Assembly: GCF_003369915.1 (NCBI RefSeq)
Contig: NC_046675.1
Span: 5,146,001 to 5,210,000 of the forward strand
Source: Drosophila miranda
Taxonomy: Eukaryota > Arthropoda > Insecta > Diptera > Drosophilidae
DNA: 64,000 nt
Direction: 5' to 3'
Part shown: positions 8,243-18,679 of the stretch, piece by piece
Layout of the letters: every line of letters starts with the position of its first letter
Numbering within the stretch: the first letter of the stretch is position 1
The notes under the pieces: model-generated
Told to the model about the DNA's origin: nothing
Seen by the model: only the letters and a program-made list of their open reading frames with translations
Databases searched by the model: none
Translations under genes and position numbers: made by a program

Positions 8243-10532
8243 CAAAAACATTCGAAAACAACGGCACTTGGAAAAAATTATAGCGTCCCTTGCAGCGTGC
8301 CTGGCACTTATTGTAAAAAAAAATACAGATACGAATACAAATTTGTATGAAAATTGTATAAATCAGTGCGTGAGTAGCACCAGTACAGAGATTTCTATCT
8401 ACGGTTAAAAGGAATACACTGAAAATGACGTTTTCGACCTTGGCTGCGTTTGATGATCTGCGGCGTTGCATGGAAGTGCTGACCGACGGGACCGCTGAGG
8501 AGGAGTTTCTACGGTTCCTGCGTATGTTCGAGCAGTACCATGAAAAGTGCGCAGGGTATGCGGCGGAAACCGCGAGGATACAAAATGAGCTGAATAAGTC
8601 GCTTAACAAGATGGGTGATCTGGAAGGCAAGCTGTTTCACGCCCGACGCATCATCGATATGGAGATCAAGGCTCGCCGCCAGGCCGAGCATGAAAGAGAC
8701 TCCATGGAAAGCAAGATAATGGCTTTGGCAGATCTGTTGCGGCACGAGCGAAATCTAAACAACGAGACGCGCGATAAGCTGGCCTTTCTTACCACATTGC
8801 CGTCATCCCGGAAGCGCAAGTCCCTGAACGCTGTCAGGGAGGACAAATCCTATGGAGATATCAACTCCACAGGCTCGATGCTGTCGGACATGTCCATCAC
8901 ACATTCGGAAGACGACATCCTAGACGTGCGCAGGTCCAAGTCCTGGCGCGAGCATCGACCTTCGTTACCCAAGAACCCGATCCCCAGTGTGGGCAACAGG
9001 AGATCGCGGATAAGTACCGGATTGAATGGCAGCATGTCGACGCACACGCCAACCACGAGTAAGATGCGGCGCTCGGGTGCTGGCATTGGCGTAGAAGATC
9101 ATACAGTGAATGTGGGTCAGGGCGCTGAGCGCTTTTGTGCTACCACCAAGCTCACCATACCCCAGGATGGGCAGGGAGTGATCCAGCCAGCGAATGGAGC
9201 CCCTGAGAGGATTGCCGATGGCTTGGTATCGACGCCTCGACGCTCCGCCTTTAAAGAGGCCACAGCTCCACCACTAACTCCGCTGAATGCCATGGCTCCG
9301 CATGTGCTAGCCGAATCGGGGACACCCGGTCAGCACCGTCCATTGATGAGGAATCACACCTTCAGCCAGAAGACGTTCTTGCGCGGTGACAATTGTGTGC
9401 AGTGCCAGAAGCGCATTCGGTTCGGCGCTGTTGGCTTGCGTTGTCAGGACTGCCCAGTGCGCTGTCATATTGACTGCCAGTATCTGCTCACAGTCAGCTG
9501 TGTGCCCCGATCGGGAACACCAACGACAAAGACAATGACGGGCTACCTCAGTGACTTTGCCCCGTCGATTGCGCCCATGATTCCAGCACCGATTGTGCAC
9601 TGTGTGAATGAGATTGAGGCGCGCGGCCTCACCGAAGTGGGCCTTTATCGCGTGTCCTCGTCGGAGCGGGAGTACAAAGCCCTCAAAGAGCAGTTCTTGC
9701 GAGGCAAATCCACCCCACATTTAGGCAACACGGATATCTATGTGCTTTGCTGTTGTGTGAAGGATTTCCTGAGGTCTCTCGTCGAGCCACTCATCCCCAC
9801 CGGCCAGTGGAAAGATTTTGCCAACGCTGTGCAAAATCCAGACACTTCAATGTCCCAAGAGATGCTGTACAAGTCTGTAAAGCAGATGCCGCAAGCCAAT
9901 CGGGATACGCTGGCCTTCCTCATTCTGCATTTCCAGCGCATTGCTCAATGCCCTGTGGTACTGATGCCGATCGACAAAATCTCTGTTATCTTTGGACCCA
10001 TCATTGTGGGGTATTCATCGGCGGATCCCGATCAACATGCCATCTACACAGAGGGCTTTACGCAAAAGGATGTGATGAAAGCATTGCTCGAGCTACCAGT
10101 GACATTTTGGGAGCAGTATGTTGTCATAGACTCACCCCGTGCGCCAGCAACCGTTGTCAAGCGAGTGCCCAGCAGCAACAAGGACTTGTTATCAATATAT
10201 GCAACTCCCTTCAAGGGGACCATAAAGAAGCTTAAGTTCTACGGAACGCCGCCCGTATCTGCCCACAAGAAATGAACATGGGTCTTTCCCCGCCGAAAGT
10301 CCTTGACACGTTACATAAGTTTACTACAAGTATTTCAGTTTTTGTTTCCGGCCAGCCATACGAGAGGAGCTCTAGCTATATGTGCACTCCACTACTAACA
10401 CTGTCTAGAGAAGTTTTTCTTTATAATTAACCATTTCAATTATAAAATTGAAGACTTTATTAACACTAACATAAGTATACTTACTCGCAATGAGCAATAA
10501 AGTATAATACGCATCTAAAAAAAAAATCAAAA
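8243..10532 (+). other. tum: tumbleweed retrocopy insertion, copy 1
   Basis: Compared with the intact E intron (33584-33651), extra sequence starts after 'gagagta' (8242) and ends before 'tctttggag' (10533). It contains a 5' UTR of about 180 nt, one uninterrupted ORF, a 3' UTR, AATAAA at 10496-10501 and then, 15 nt on, a run of 10 A. Its sister copy has 27 A at the same place. A poly(A) tail after a poly(A) signal, with no introns, marks an mRNA-derived copy. I see no convincing target-site duplication. Confidence 0.85.
8425..10275 (+). CDS. tum: full-length RacGAP50C retrogene (tumbleweed)
   Basis: 616-residue MgcRacGAP/CYK-4 protein, the GAP half of centralspindlin, which pairs with the kinesin Pavarotti (MKLP1) at the spindle midzone and drives cytokinesis. 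Domains: an N-terminal coiled coil (about 30-120), a basic Ser-rich linker, a C1 zinc finger with HX..CX2C..CX2C..HX2C spacing (about 310-359), and a RhoGAP domain (about 368-560) with the arginine finger in GLYRVSS (R409). Two changes from the other copy hit a conserved RhoGAP patch: DKISVIFGPI instead of DNISVIFGPT (K518, I526). The Asn normally here helps catalysis in the family, so GAP activity may be impaired. The ORF has no stop or frameshift. Expression depends on a borrowed promoter, since only mRNA-derived DNA was inserted. Confidence 0.85.
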   Translation: MTFSTLAAFDDLRRCMEVLTDGTAEEEFLRFLRMFEQYHEKCAGYAAETARIQNELNKSLNKMGDLEGKLFHARRIIDMEIKARRQAEHERDSMESKIMALADLLRHERNLNNETRDKLAFLTTLPSSRKRKSLNAVREDKSYGDINSTGSMLSDMSITHSEDDILDVRRSKSWREHRPSLPKNPIPSVGNRRSRISTGLNGSMSTHTPTTSKMRRSGAGIGVEDHTVNVGQGAERFCATTKLTIPQDGQGVIQPANGAPERIADGLVSTPRRSAFKEATAPPLTPLNAMAPHVLAESGTPGQHRPLMRNHTFSQKTFLRGDNCVQCQKRIRFGAVGLRCQDCPVRCHIDCQYLLTVSCVPRSGTPTTKTMTGYLSDFAPSIAPMIPAPIVHCVNEIEARGLTEVGLYRVSSSEREYKALKEQFLRGKSTPHLGNTDIYVLCCCVKDFLRSLVEPLIPTGQWKDFANAVQNPDTSMSQEMLYKSVKQMPQANRDTLAFLILHFQRIAQCPVVLMPIDKISVIFGPIIVGYSSADPDQHAIYTEGFTQKDVMKALLELPVTFWEQYVVIDSPRAPATVVKRVPSSNKDLLSIYATPFKGTIKKLKFYGTPPVSAHKK

Positions 10533-11067
10533 TCTTTGGAGTTGGTAAAAAGAATGGAAAATTGAGCCACTTACATGTCGTGCAGACCAACACCGCAGGG
10601 TCGTCCCCAGTTTACCAGACCCCTTGTTAGGGTGCAGATGTGTCCGATGTCGATGCCCTCGTGATAGTCCCAGGCCTTGCGGCACTCCTCGTGATCGATG
10701 ATCGTCAGGTTGAGGGTCTGCAGGCGCTCCACTGTCGGCAAACTGTTCTCCGGAGCTCCCCAACCAGTCAGGGTTACTGTGGGGGTGGGGAAGAGAACAC
10801 ACACAGCGAGAAAGTTCAGCCACGCAATGATTCTTAGTCTCTTTTTGTTTATTAATTTAATAATTAAAAACCCCAGTTCAAAAATTCACTTCTGTACCAA
10901 ACTAAAGGATTTCCCATTTCGGTGGAATTTAATACCCTTTTTAAAACATAATTTATTTGATTCACTGTTGGGAAACTGGGGAAGAAGATCACACGCAGGA
11001 CATAGGGACACACACACACACGCAACACTTTACAGGCAGTGAAGAGGGGGACACACGATACACACAC

Positions 11068-11472
11068 CTGTTGATGGCAAACGTCGTAGTTGTTGTTGTT
11101 GCTCTGTGCTGACGTTGGCTGTTGGGCGTAAAAATTTAAATTGCTAAAATTTGGCACAAATTGCGATGCGTTCTGCTCTGTATGGTTGTTGCTGCCGTTG
11201 CCGTTGACACACGCGTTTGTCTGGAAATTTGGCGGGTTTTTCCTATTGTTGAGATGATGGCTATTGTTGCTGTGGCTGAGGAATATGGTCGCCTGTGTAG
11301 CCGCCGTCTGACCACCGTTTGTATAATTCGCGTGAACGGATATTGGGACTGGGACGGTACCGTCGTCAGCGTCGTTACTGTTGCGCGTCGAAAATGCTTT
11401 TGACGCGACGATCGCCGACGGAGTTTCTCGCGCACCGGCATTTTCGCGTCTCTCTATCTCTCCGTTGTACAT
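11068..11472 (-). CDS. gene X first coding exon, copy 1
   Basis: 135 codons from ATG (MYNGEIERRENAG) to a splice donor CAACAG|GTGTGT. The ORF is open further upstream but without an ATG. The product is Asn/Ser/Gln-rich and low complexity, with a stretch NASQFVPNF that resembles the A-x-x-F-x-P part of PAM2 (PABP-binding) motifs. The rest of the gene is absent: about 290 bp into the following intron the sequence becomes protease E. It is thus an isolated 5' end of an unrelated gene carried into the block. I do not recognise the gene. Confidence 0.55.
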
Positions 11473-14400
11473 TGTGTAGCCGGTTTTGTTGTTGTTGCTG
11501 CTGCTGCTTCTGCTCTCCTCTTTGCTCTCCACTTCGTATCTTTCGTATTTTGTTTTAGTTTTGCTTTTAGGTGAAAATTCACGAGCTGGCAGCGCTCTTT
11601 CTTTTAACGTAAGAACGATAGATACCAGGGCCGTAGAGCATCGATGAATTATATATAATTATGAATTATACATATATACGGTTTACCGTTCTGTGGAGTG
11701 GAGAATGTTCGTACATAAACAGGTTTTTTTTCACAACAAAAAATTCAAGCTCAGTGTGAGAGCGTAAGGTATTTGCTTATCGCGGTATTTTCAGTGTTTT
11801 GTAGTATTTTTATTAATTATTAAGAAGTATATTTCTGCTGTCTTAAGTTTAAGCTGTGAGCCGCAAAGTATGCATTGTTTAAGCCTTTGAATGAGCCTAT
11901 GAATTTCCGTTATGAATTATGACTCATTGAATTTTCAAAATTTTTAATAATGTTTGTAGTAATAAACGAGAAATTTTGTAATACCCGTATTAAGAGATTA
12001 CTCAAACCAACAAAGGTTGTTTTTCTAAATTGCTGCAATGATTTATTTTACAATTTATGAAGTGCCCGACTTTTTGAATTCCCCGCCTCTTCTCTGCTTC
12101 TGTCAAACGGTTCTATCAATTGATTTCTGTCAAAATTTGAAGAAGCTTCGTGGTAGAGTTTGGGGTTTCCTCGAAATTTGAGGACAAAATGGAAAAGTTA
12201 ATTCCCATGTGCTCATTTTGATATTACCAGTAAGCAGGTAGTACCTACTAGGTACTAATAAATTTGTAAATACATTTTTAAGCCACAACGTATTCATTTT
12301 ATAAACCTCTTATAGAGATTATCAATTTAATAAATTAAATGTTTTGTTTTTCTTTGTGAATAAAAATAGATCTTAGTCAAACATATCACTTCTTAAAACC
12401 GGTTTTCTTAGCTTCTCCTTCATTTGTAAATAAGCGTTCGTTCTATTATTAACACTTGAACCAATCCCTCAAACGTCCTGTCATTGACCCTTATCAAAAA
12501 ACACACAGACGCTTTGTATATCATAAGAAATATACTAAGTCCGATCAAAGAACATGATTCATAAAAACACACCCAAGTCCCAAGGAGGAACAAATAATTC
12601 TGGTAAATATTTGGCATATTTGCGGATTGCTTTTGGCAATGCCTTTTGGATTCCCATGGGGTTCCGCGCTCCCCCGGCAACGAGGCGATCCGCCTGATCA
12701 AATGCAAAAACGAAAGGCAGACACAAATGCACTGCGACGAGTGGAACGAAGACAAGTGAATGAGCGAAGCAAATGGGGCTGACAGCAAACGACCTTCTCA
12801 ATATGGTTAGAAATTGTTAATTTTAGCCAAATGAGTCAAAAATCGAGTAGCACAACCGGCTCGCTGATCGATGGCAGATCTGTGCTTGGGGACTACGTAA
12901 TCTGATTTTTTGGAAGCTCATCCTTCACGACATTCCACAAGGGAGTGCGACTTTGGGGTCCCCCAAACACGGTCACCCATTCCCCTATTGTGTGTAGTGT
13001 GGGTATGCCCTAATATGGAAATATATATACGTTCAACTCGGACCGGACCAAATGCGGTAGCCTCTGCTGCGACTGCAACTGCGCCGACTATTGAACGTGA
13101 GGCGCCACTTGCATCGCTGGCTGGCTGGCTAGTTGTCGCGGGGGCATGGCGTGAATCAGCACCCAATGAAATGCTAAATAAATTTTAACTTCCATTTTAA
13201 TTAATTTGAATTTATTTGGGACTAAAATTACACACAACATTTACACACCGCAGGCACAGCTTAGCCAAAATTGGCTGCTGCGTCTCTACGCCACGACTAA
13301 AAATAAATTGACAAATATTTTGTGTTTTTATGAAAAGGTAATGAAAGCCACATGTCCTCCATTTTGGCTCATACGAATAGGTATACCCCCGAATGGAAAT
13401 CTGTGTGGGGGAAATGCAGAAGAAATGGGAACCGCCATGATGACGGTTGATTGTTTGTTGAATGATCTCAAGTTGTAATACTTCGAAGAATGATGGCTAA
13501 TACTGATGATCTCTTGATTGCCCACTAATTACACAATGCCTGGCAGGTCGAGCACGTTTTTCACAAACAAAACACACACCACACACACGCACAGTGTTTT
13601 TCTGAGTTTCGTAAACAAATTTCAGAATTTTTCTTTTCGAAAATAATTTGCACGAGCTGCGCGCGTTTGGGTTGGCGTTCAGGTCGCCTCGGCTCCACTC
13701 GGTTGGATTCTGTTCTGTTCCGTTCTGTTGTGTTATCTTGGTCTGGGGCTGTGGCGTCGTCACCGAGACGTTGTAACGTGTACTGCTGGTCGCGACAAAT
13801 TTTCAACTCGACTGAGTTGCTGCGCCTCCTTGCTCAAAGTTTTAATGCAGCCAAACGCGCGCAGCTTTTTTTGCTCAATTTCTTTATTATTATTCACTCA
13901 GAAGAATCATACAGCAGGGGCTATGAATATAGGTTCAGGGGATGAGGGTTAGGAATATGGAATAATATGAAATATGAATATATTAACTTGTATTGTTGTA
14001 TTTGTATTGTATGTGTCGTAAGGGCTACGAATATATGTACATACATAGGTACTAAGATGAAGGATCTTTCAAAAACTATTGAAGAAAATGTATCTCTGTA
14101 TTTACTACCCTATTTGTTAGAAGGTACAATCCAACAGATCCTATACCTTTTTCCTTGAACTCTTTCTAAACTCAATATTAACCTTGGGTTTATCGCCCGA
14201 ACCTATGCAAACGGCCGCGACTGTATAACATCTTCAATACATAATTTGTTCAATATTTGTTTCGCCTTATGCTTTGTGTTGTGTTTTTGGTATTGCATGT
14301 GACGTTGACTTTGACGTCGACTGCACTCTTGACTCTGTTTGGCAGGTTTTTGGCGACGCGTTGCCCCACGAATGTGATTTTCAGCGCGCAGCTGATTTTG

Positions 14401-14856
14401 TTGGTGTTCTATTCATAGAACCTGCTCGTCCGATTAGTCGTTGTCTTTTGTCTGTTGTTGGCCAAAACTGAAAGTGCCTCCTGACCCATGCTTCATTTGT
14501 TGCCACTTTTGTTGACGGTCGCGGCCGCCCCAAGTGCAATGCGCATTCCGTGTTCCCCCGCCAGCTGACTCATCAACATAATTTGGCATATATGTATACA
14601 CATGTGTAAGAAAATATGCAAAATAAACGAACCGCATCAAAGTCCTAAATCAAATTAACAATTTGAACAAAATTTGACACCCCGAAATTCCTACACCCTT
14701 ATCGCTCGACAACCAACAAAAGGGTCGTAGAAATCTGCTGTTTAGGAAATTGAGCTGCAGATAGAATTTTGGCTGGTGTTTTTGAAAATCAATAATATAA
14801 ATACTATTAACTATTGCATTTATATATATAATACCATAATAATAATATATAAAGAA
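11473..14856. other. gene X upstream region, no supported gene, copy 1
   Basis: Probable promoter and upstream DNA of gene X. A DRE-like CATCGATGA lies near 11638-11646. There are GC-rich islands near 13020-13160, 13640-13830 and 14290-14580 that look like 5' UTR or regulatory DNA, with open frames of 65-120 codons that I do not trust. The whole stretch recurs at 21367-24727 with scattered substitutions and small indels (for example, about 130 bp missing near 23870-23970 in copy 2). Confidence 0.5.
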
Positions 14857-15798
14857 AACGAGGGGGAACGTTGTGAGTTGCTGCGGAGACCGCAACTCTA
14901 CGGTTATACCCGATACTAAGTCAGTATGGCTCTCCTGCGGCAGACGCCGCTAATATTAAACGACACGACAAAGAGTGCGTGCGAGAGAGACAGAAAATCA
15001 GTCTGAGCGTGACGTCGGGCGCTGCGTAGCCACTGAAAATTGATTTCTTGCTTTTGGCTACAAAAATGATCCGATCTGATCCACATTCAGCAATCTGATA
15101 GATATGGTCATTATCTATGATTCTGCGTTTTTAGTTTTCTCGAATGTGCAATATTGTGGATGCAACAGATTTTCGTCCTTTGCGGGGGCGGAAGGGGGTG
15201 TGGCGAAATTTTGAAACAAACTCGTCTCGGTCCGATATATTAGGAGTGTGGATACCAAATTTGGTTGCTCTAGCTTTTGTATTCTCTGAGATCTAGGCGC
15301 TAATGTTTTACTCTAAGCAAAGCCGCCTATGCTACGTGTGTGTTAGAGAGAGACAGGGCGAGAAAGAATGAAATTGTTTTCTTGATGCTGGCTATAATAA
15401 TAATACGATCCAATTCAGATTCCGCAGTCTTAAAGATATGGTCATTCTCATATCTTTAAAATTGTGGATGCCACAGATTTTCGTCCTTTGTGGGGACGGA
15501 AGTGGGCGGGGCGAAGTTTTGAAATATTTTTGTAGCAGTGACATATCACAGAAGTCTGGATCCAAAACATCGTTGCTCTAGCTCTTATCGTCTTTGAGCA
15601 CTAGGCGCTGAAGGGGACGGACAGACGGACAGACGGACGGACGGACAGACAGACAGGGCTCAATCGACTCGGCTATTGATGCTGATCAAGAATATATATA
15701 CTTTATGGGGTCGGAAACGATTCCTTCTGGACGTTACACACATCCACTTTTACCACAAATCTAATATACCCCAATACTCATTTTGAGTATCGGGTATA
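14857..15798 (+). mobile_element. HINE element at the unit 1 / unit 2 join
   Basis: A complete-looking copy. It begins AACGAGGGGGAACGTTGTGA and ends with a small hairpin, 'atactcattttgagtat', followed by 'cgggtataaaa'. It carries the GACGGACAGACGGACGGACG tract near 15617-15650. It sits precisely between the right end of unit 1 ('tatataaagaaa') and the left end of unit 2 ('agtacgacacac'). Confidence 0.7.
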
Positions 15799-16126
15799 AA
15801 AAGTACGACACACGCGCCTATATATGAGTAGTACACTATATGGACACTGCGTATACGCCGCGTATTCCAAGGAGAATAGAACTTGAGACCCGCACACGTC
15901 CAAGTCAATGCAGCAGCTGAAAATCTTTTCGAAAATGCCAAGATACAACTGATACACAACTGAATGAGTGAGTATTTTTCCCCTTCTCTGTTGTTGCTGA
16001 ATGGTGAGCGCGGAAAGAAATATTTTCAGAATTTCCATGCGCCCCGCCACTCGCTACGCGAGATCCCGTGAGCGATTTCTATCAGCATCTTTTGACAGCG
16101 TCCACCGAGCGTTTTCCTACAAGAGC

Positions 16127-16231
16127 ATGACTGTCTGGGCTCTACCTCTCTACCTGATTCTAATTAGAGTAGCCGCAGCCTCACACGTGCAGCCAGTAGA
16201 CATTTCCTCCGACTCGGACATAAATCAGTAG
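16127..16231 (+). CDS. candidate 34-residue secreted peptide, copy 2
   Basis: Identical in translation to the copy at 5734-5838 (MTVWALPLYLILIRVAAAS leader). Unlike the other copies, the DNA upstream of 'agtacgacac' (15799) is HINE sequence. The 'gggtataaaa' end of that element could supply a replacement TATA box. Hypothetical. Confidence 0.28.
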   Translation: MTVWALPLYLILIRVAAASHVQPVDISSDSDINQ

Positions 16232-16375
16232 CGGGAGGATGACTCAGTCGCAGTCCGTCTGAATGCCTGCCTGTCTGCCTGTCTCCCTTGGCGTCTGGCC
16301 ATGAGCCAACTTTGTCCATTACATCCAGGAAAAATGCACATCGAATGGTTTTCAAATACATATTCATTCATTTAT

Positions 16376-16988
16376 TTAGCCAATTTGCTGCTTATGGACC
16401 TGGGAACACTTTCCATTTCCACTCATGGTCTGCCGGATCCAGTCTCTGTAGTACATGATATTCATGAAAAGATCGGGCACCCCTTGGGCGCACGGCACAA
16501 AGAAGTTGAGAATCCCCACCAAGGTTCCTTCGTAGACCAGAGGTCCGCCCGAGTCGCCGTGACAGGCGCCAATGTTCGCCTGACGAAAACCACACACATG
16601 GCAGGCGCCCAGCTCCACATCCTCGTAGGCGGCGAGCAGGGTCGAGCAGACCTGGCTGGTGATGTGCTGCTGCTGGACACGCTGCAGCTGAACGGGAAGA
16701 CTACCAGCCACCGACTGTGACCCCCAGCCAGTGAAGAGGAGCTCCGCTGTGCCCTTGGGAAAGGCTGCAGTGGGCAGAGCCACAGGCTGGGTTAGAGCAT
16801 CGTAGACAATGCTCTCGTTCAGCCGCAGCAGAGCAATGTCGTTGTGGTACTTGGGACTGTCGTAGTTGCAGTGCAGGTAAATGGACTCCGGATAGTATAT
16901 AGCTCCTGGCAGAGTATAGCGAATGCTCCCGGTGGCCTCTTGGAGCCTGTCTGCCGGATAACCCTTCACGCATTGTCCGGCGGTGAGT
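16376..16988 (-). pseudogene. 3' half of protease A, copy 2
   Basis: Matches gene A from LTAGQCV to its stop, with the Asp motif HNDIALLRL and GDSGGP retained. The N-terminal half is missing because of the same AGT join (16986-16988) as copy 1. Like its source it has Gln in place of the catalytic His. Confidence 0.85.
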
Positions 16989-17732
16989 GGCACAGCGATA
17001 GCCCCAGTTGACCACGCCGTACAGCTGTCCGTTGGCTGTCAGCGGACCTCCGGAGTCGCCGTGGCAGGCGCCCTGTCCGCCCGACGTCAGCGTGCACACG
17101 TGGCAATGACCGTTCAGGGGATCGTTGTCCAGTAACTTCTGGCAAGTGGGATAATCGACGTACGTGAGGGAGGCCTTCTGCAGCACATCAGGGGAGTCAC
17201 CCCACAATTCGGTAGAGCCCCATCCAGTGAGCAGGAGTTCTGTGCCATTGGCCAGCGGCTCCTTGGGCAAGGCTATGGGCTGTGTGACCTCGTTAAACAC
17301 AATCGAGTCGTTCAGCTTGATCAGGGCAATGTCGTTGGCGTAGTTAGGTACGTTGTAGTTGCAGTGCACCCAGTACTCCTCCACAAAGTACCTAGCATCG
17401 GGCTCGGCCCAGCGAACAGTGCCGGTGGCCACCCGCAGGTAGCTGGGATTATATCCGTAAACACAGTGGGCCGCCGTCACGACCCACCGCTCGTTGACGA
17501 TCGCTCCACCGCACATGTGATCGTAGTAATAGCTTCCCTGCAGTGAGATCTGGTACTTGGCCAGACCCAGCTCCGCATCCGTGCCATCTATGACGCGACC
17601 TTCGAACGCTCTGGCCCCCTGGGATAACCTTTCCTGCTGCTTGGCGCTCAGCGGCGCCACTCGAATGGCTCTGGTTGATCCACTGAGCAGGATCAGGAGG
17701 ATCGTCGTCGCATATGCCAGGCGAACCAGCAT
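16701..17732 (-). CDS. chimeric protease D-A fusion gene, copy 2
   Basis: A 343-residue ORF: protease D up to PCAT with the full His-Asp-Ser set, then about 94 residues from gene A in a shifted frame. The tail is longer than in copy 1 because the 48-bp net deletion did not occur here. It contains several cysteines. Start and TATA box are intact. A GYPC to GYRC change lies just before the join. Most likely a decaying duplicate. Confidence 0.58.
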   Translation of the reverse strand: MLVRLAYATTILLILLSGSTRAIRVAPLSAKQQERLSQGARAFEGRVIDGTDAELGLAKYQISLQGSYYYDHMCGGAIVNERWVVTAAHCVYGYNPSYLRVATGTVRWAEPDARYFVEEYWVHCNYNVPNYANDIALIKLNDSIVFNEVTQPIALPKEPLANGTELLLTGWGSTELWGDSPDVLQKASLTYVDYPTCQKLLDNDPLNGHCHVCTLTSGGQGACHGDSGGPLTANGQLYGVVNWGYRCATHRRTMREGLSGRQAPRGHREHSLYSARSYILSGVHLPALQLRQSQVPQRHCSAAAEREHCLRCSNPACGSAHCSLSQGHSGAPLHWLGVTVGGW

Positions 17733-18679
17733 AGTGAATGATTCGTTGAATTTGTACGTGCCTATTAAGCGTATCCATGTGTCGTGATTTTGCTTTTATA
17801 CTCGACAGAACGGAAATCTTGGATATATCGTAAATCGGATTCGATGTTCCTCCAAGTTGTATCTATACCATAAACCAGATACGAGTATCATAAAGTGATA
17901 CAGACGGCACTCTGATTATGATTTTGTGACAGGGCTATCAATGTCACCAGCGTCAATGGATAGTCAATAGCTCGGAACCGGCCAGTGCTTGGACATTGGC
18001 TCAGGGCCAAGGCCAGCAAGCCCCTATGTCCAGGGAAGCAGTACAACAACTTTATGAAGAAAGTATAAAGAGAGTATAATCTAGTATTAGATCACTCTAA
18101 AGTTTCCGCATAATGCTCTAAATTGTATTGACCATTCGAAAAATACTCACTTTTAATTAATTATTATCTGATTCCAATCGAGTACCCAAAAATTCATAAG
18201 ATTCAAAATTATAAAGATAAAGATATCAAAGCTTCATCGTTATTATCCCATCCCATACAATTTACCCAAAACATTGGATTTCGATCAGTCTACGAATTAT
18301 CTCAACATCTTATTGTGCAATATTTATTTCCTCTTTGAAATTCCTCAGCCCTCGCCAGAGCTTAATCTACAATCGCAAAACGATTATATCTTATGTCTTG
18401 ATAGCATTTTGCGTACAAACAGATCTATAAAAGCATTGATTGCCCCGTCTAAAACCAGGTATGACCAGCGAATAGCCTTTACCTTTTGGTTTTCCCTTCC
18501 CAAAAGAAATTTTATTAAAATCACTATCAATAAATATGTATATTTCACATTTCTAACACGATTTTATGTATTTGTCTTTATTCTAGTTAACCCGATTCTT
18601 GCATCCCGTGGGAGTCCTACGGATGCAATCCGGATAGTAAACCGTGTTGGCATACCTGGAAAAGAAAAATTTGAGAGTA

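Larger units (their letters stand above)
8146..10782 (-). pseudogene. protease E copy split by retrogene, copy 1
   Basis: E exon 2 is at 8146-8218 (73 nt, as in the intact gene) and the 3' part of exon 1 at 10575 to about 10782. The original 68-bp intron is now about 2.36 kb because the tumbleweed retrocopy landed in it in the opposite orientation. Exon 1 lost about 80 bp near 10624, including the GDSGGP active-site region, and its 5' two thirds, including His and Asp, are replaced by gene X DNA after 'ttactgtgg'. It is certainly broken as a protease. Confidence 0.85.
5406..14856 (+). repeat. duplicated chimeric unit, copy 1
   Basis: A 9.4-kb unit near-identical to 15799-24727. It contains, in order: a 34-codon ORF region, a 3' half of protease A fused to protease D, D's upstream region, the E copy with a tumbleweed retrocopy in its intron, a truncated E exon 1, and the 5' exon plus upstream DNA of gene X. 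The left 5.4 kb also aligns with 28304-29492 and 31883-33920, the intact protease locus. The right 4 kb (about 10783-14856) has no counterpart there. Confidence 0.9.

Noticed and set aside
7837-8283. 148-codon open frame on the plus strand, also at 18274 and 33202
   Set aside because: AT-rich and low complexity; it overlaps E exon 2 on the other strand and keeps no independent sign of coding.
9747-10235. 162-codon open frame on the plus strand
   Set aside because: It lies within the tumbleweed RhoGAP coding sequence in another frame and recurs only because the retrocopy is duplicated (19569-20057).
10517-10526. A-run as a simple microsatellite instead of a poly(A) tail
   Set aside because: It follows AATAAA by 15 nt and ends exactly at the interrupted E intron, and the sister copy has 27 A at the same point.
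12420-12788. 122-codon minus-strand frame, repeated at 22314
   Set aside because: No domain, no splice or promoter support; the second copy is identical only because the DNA is a recent duplicate.
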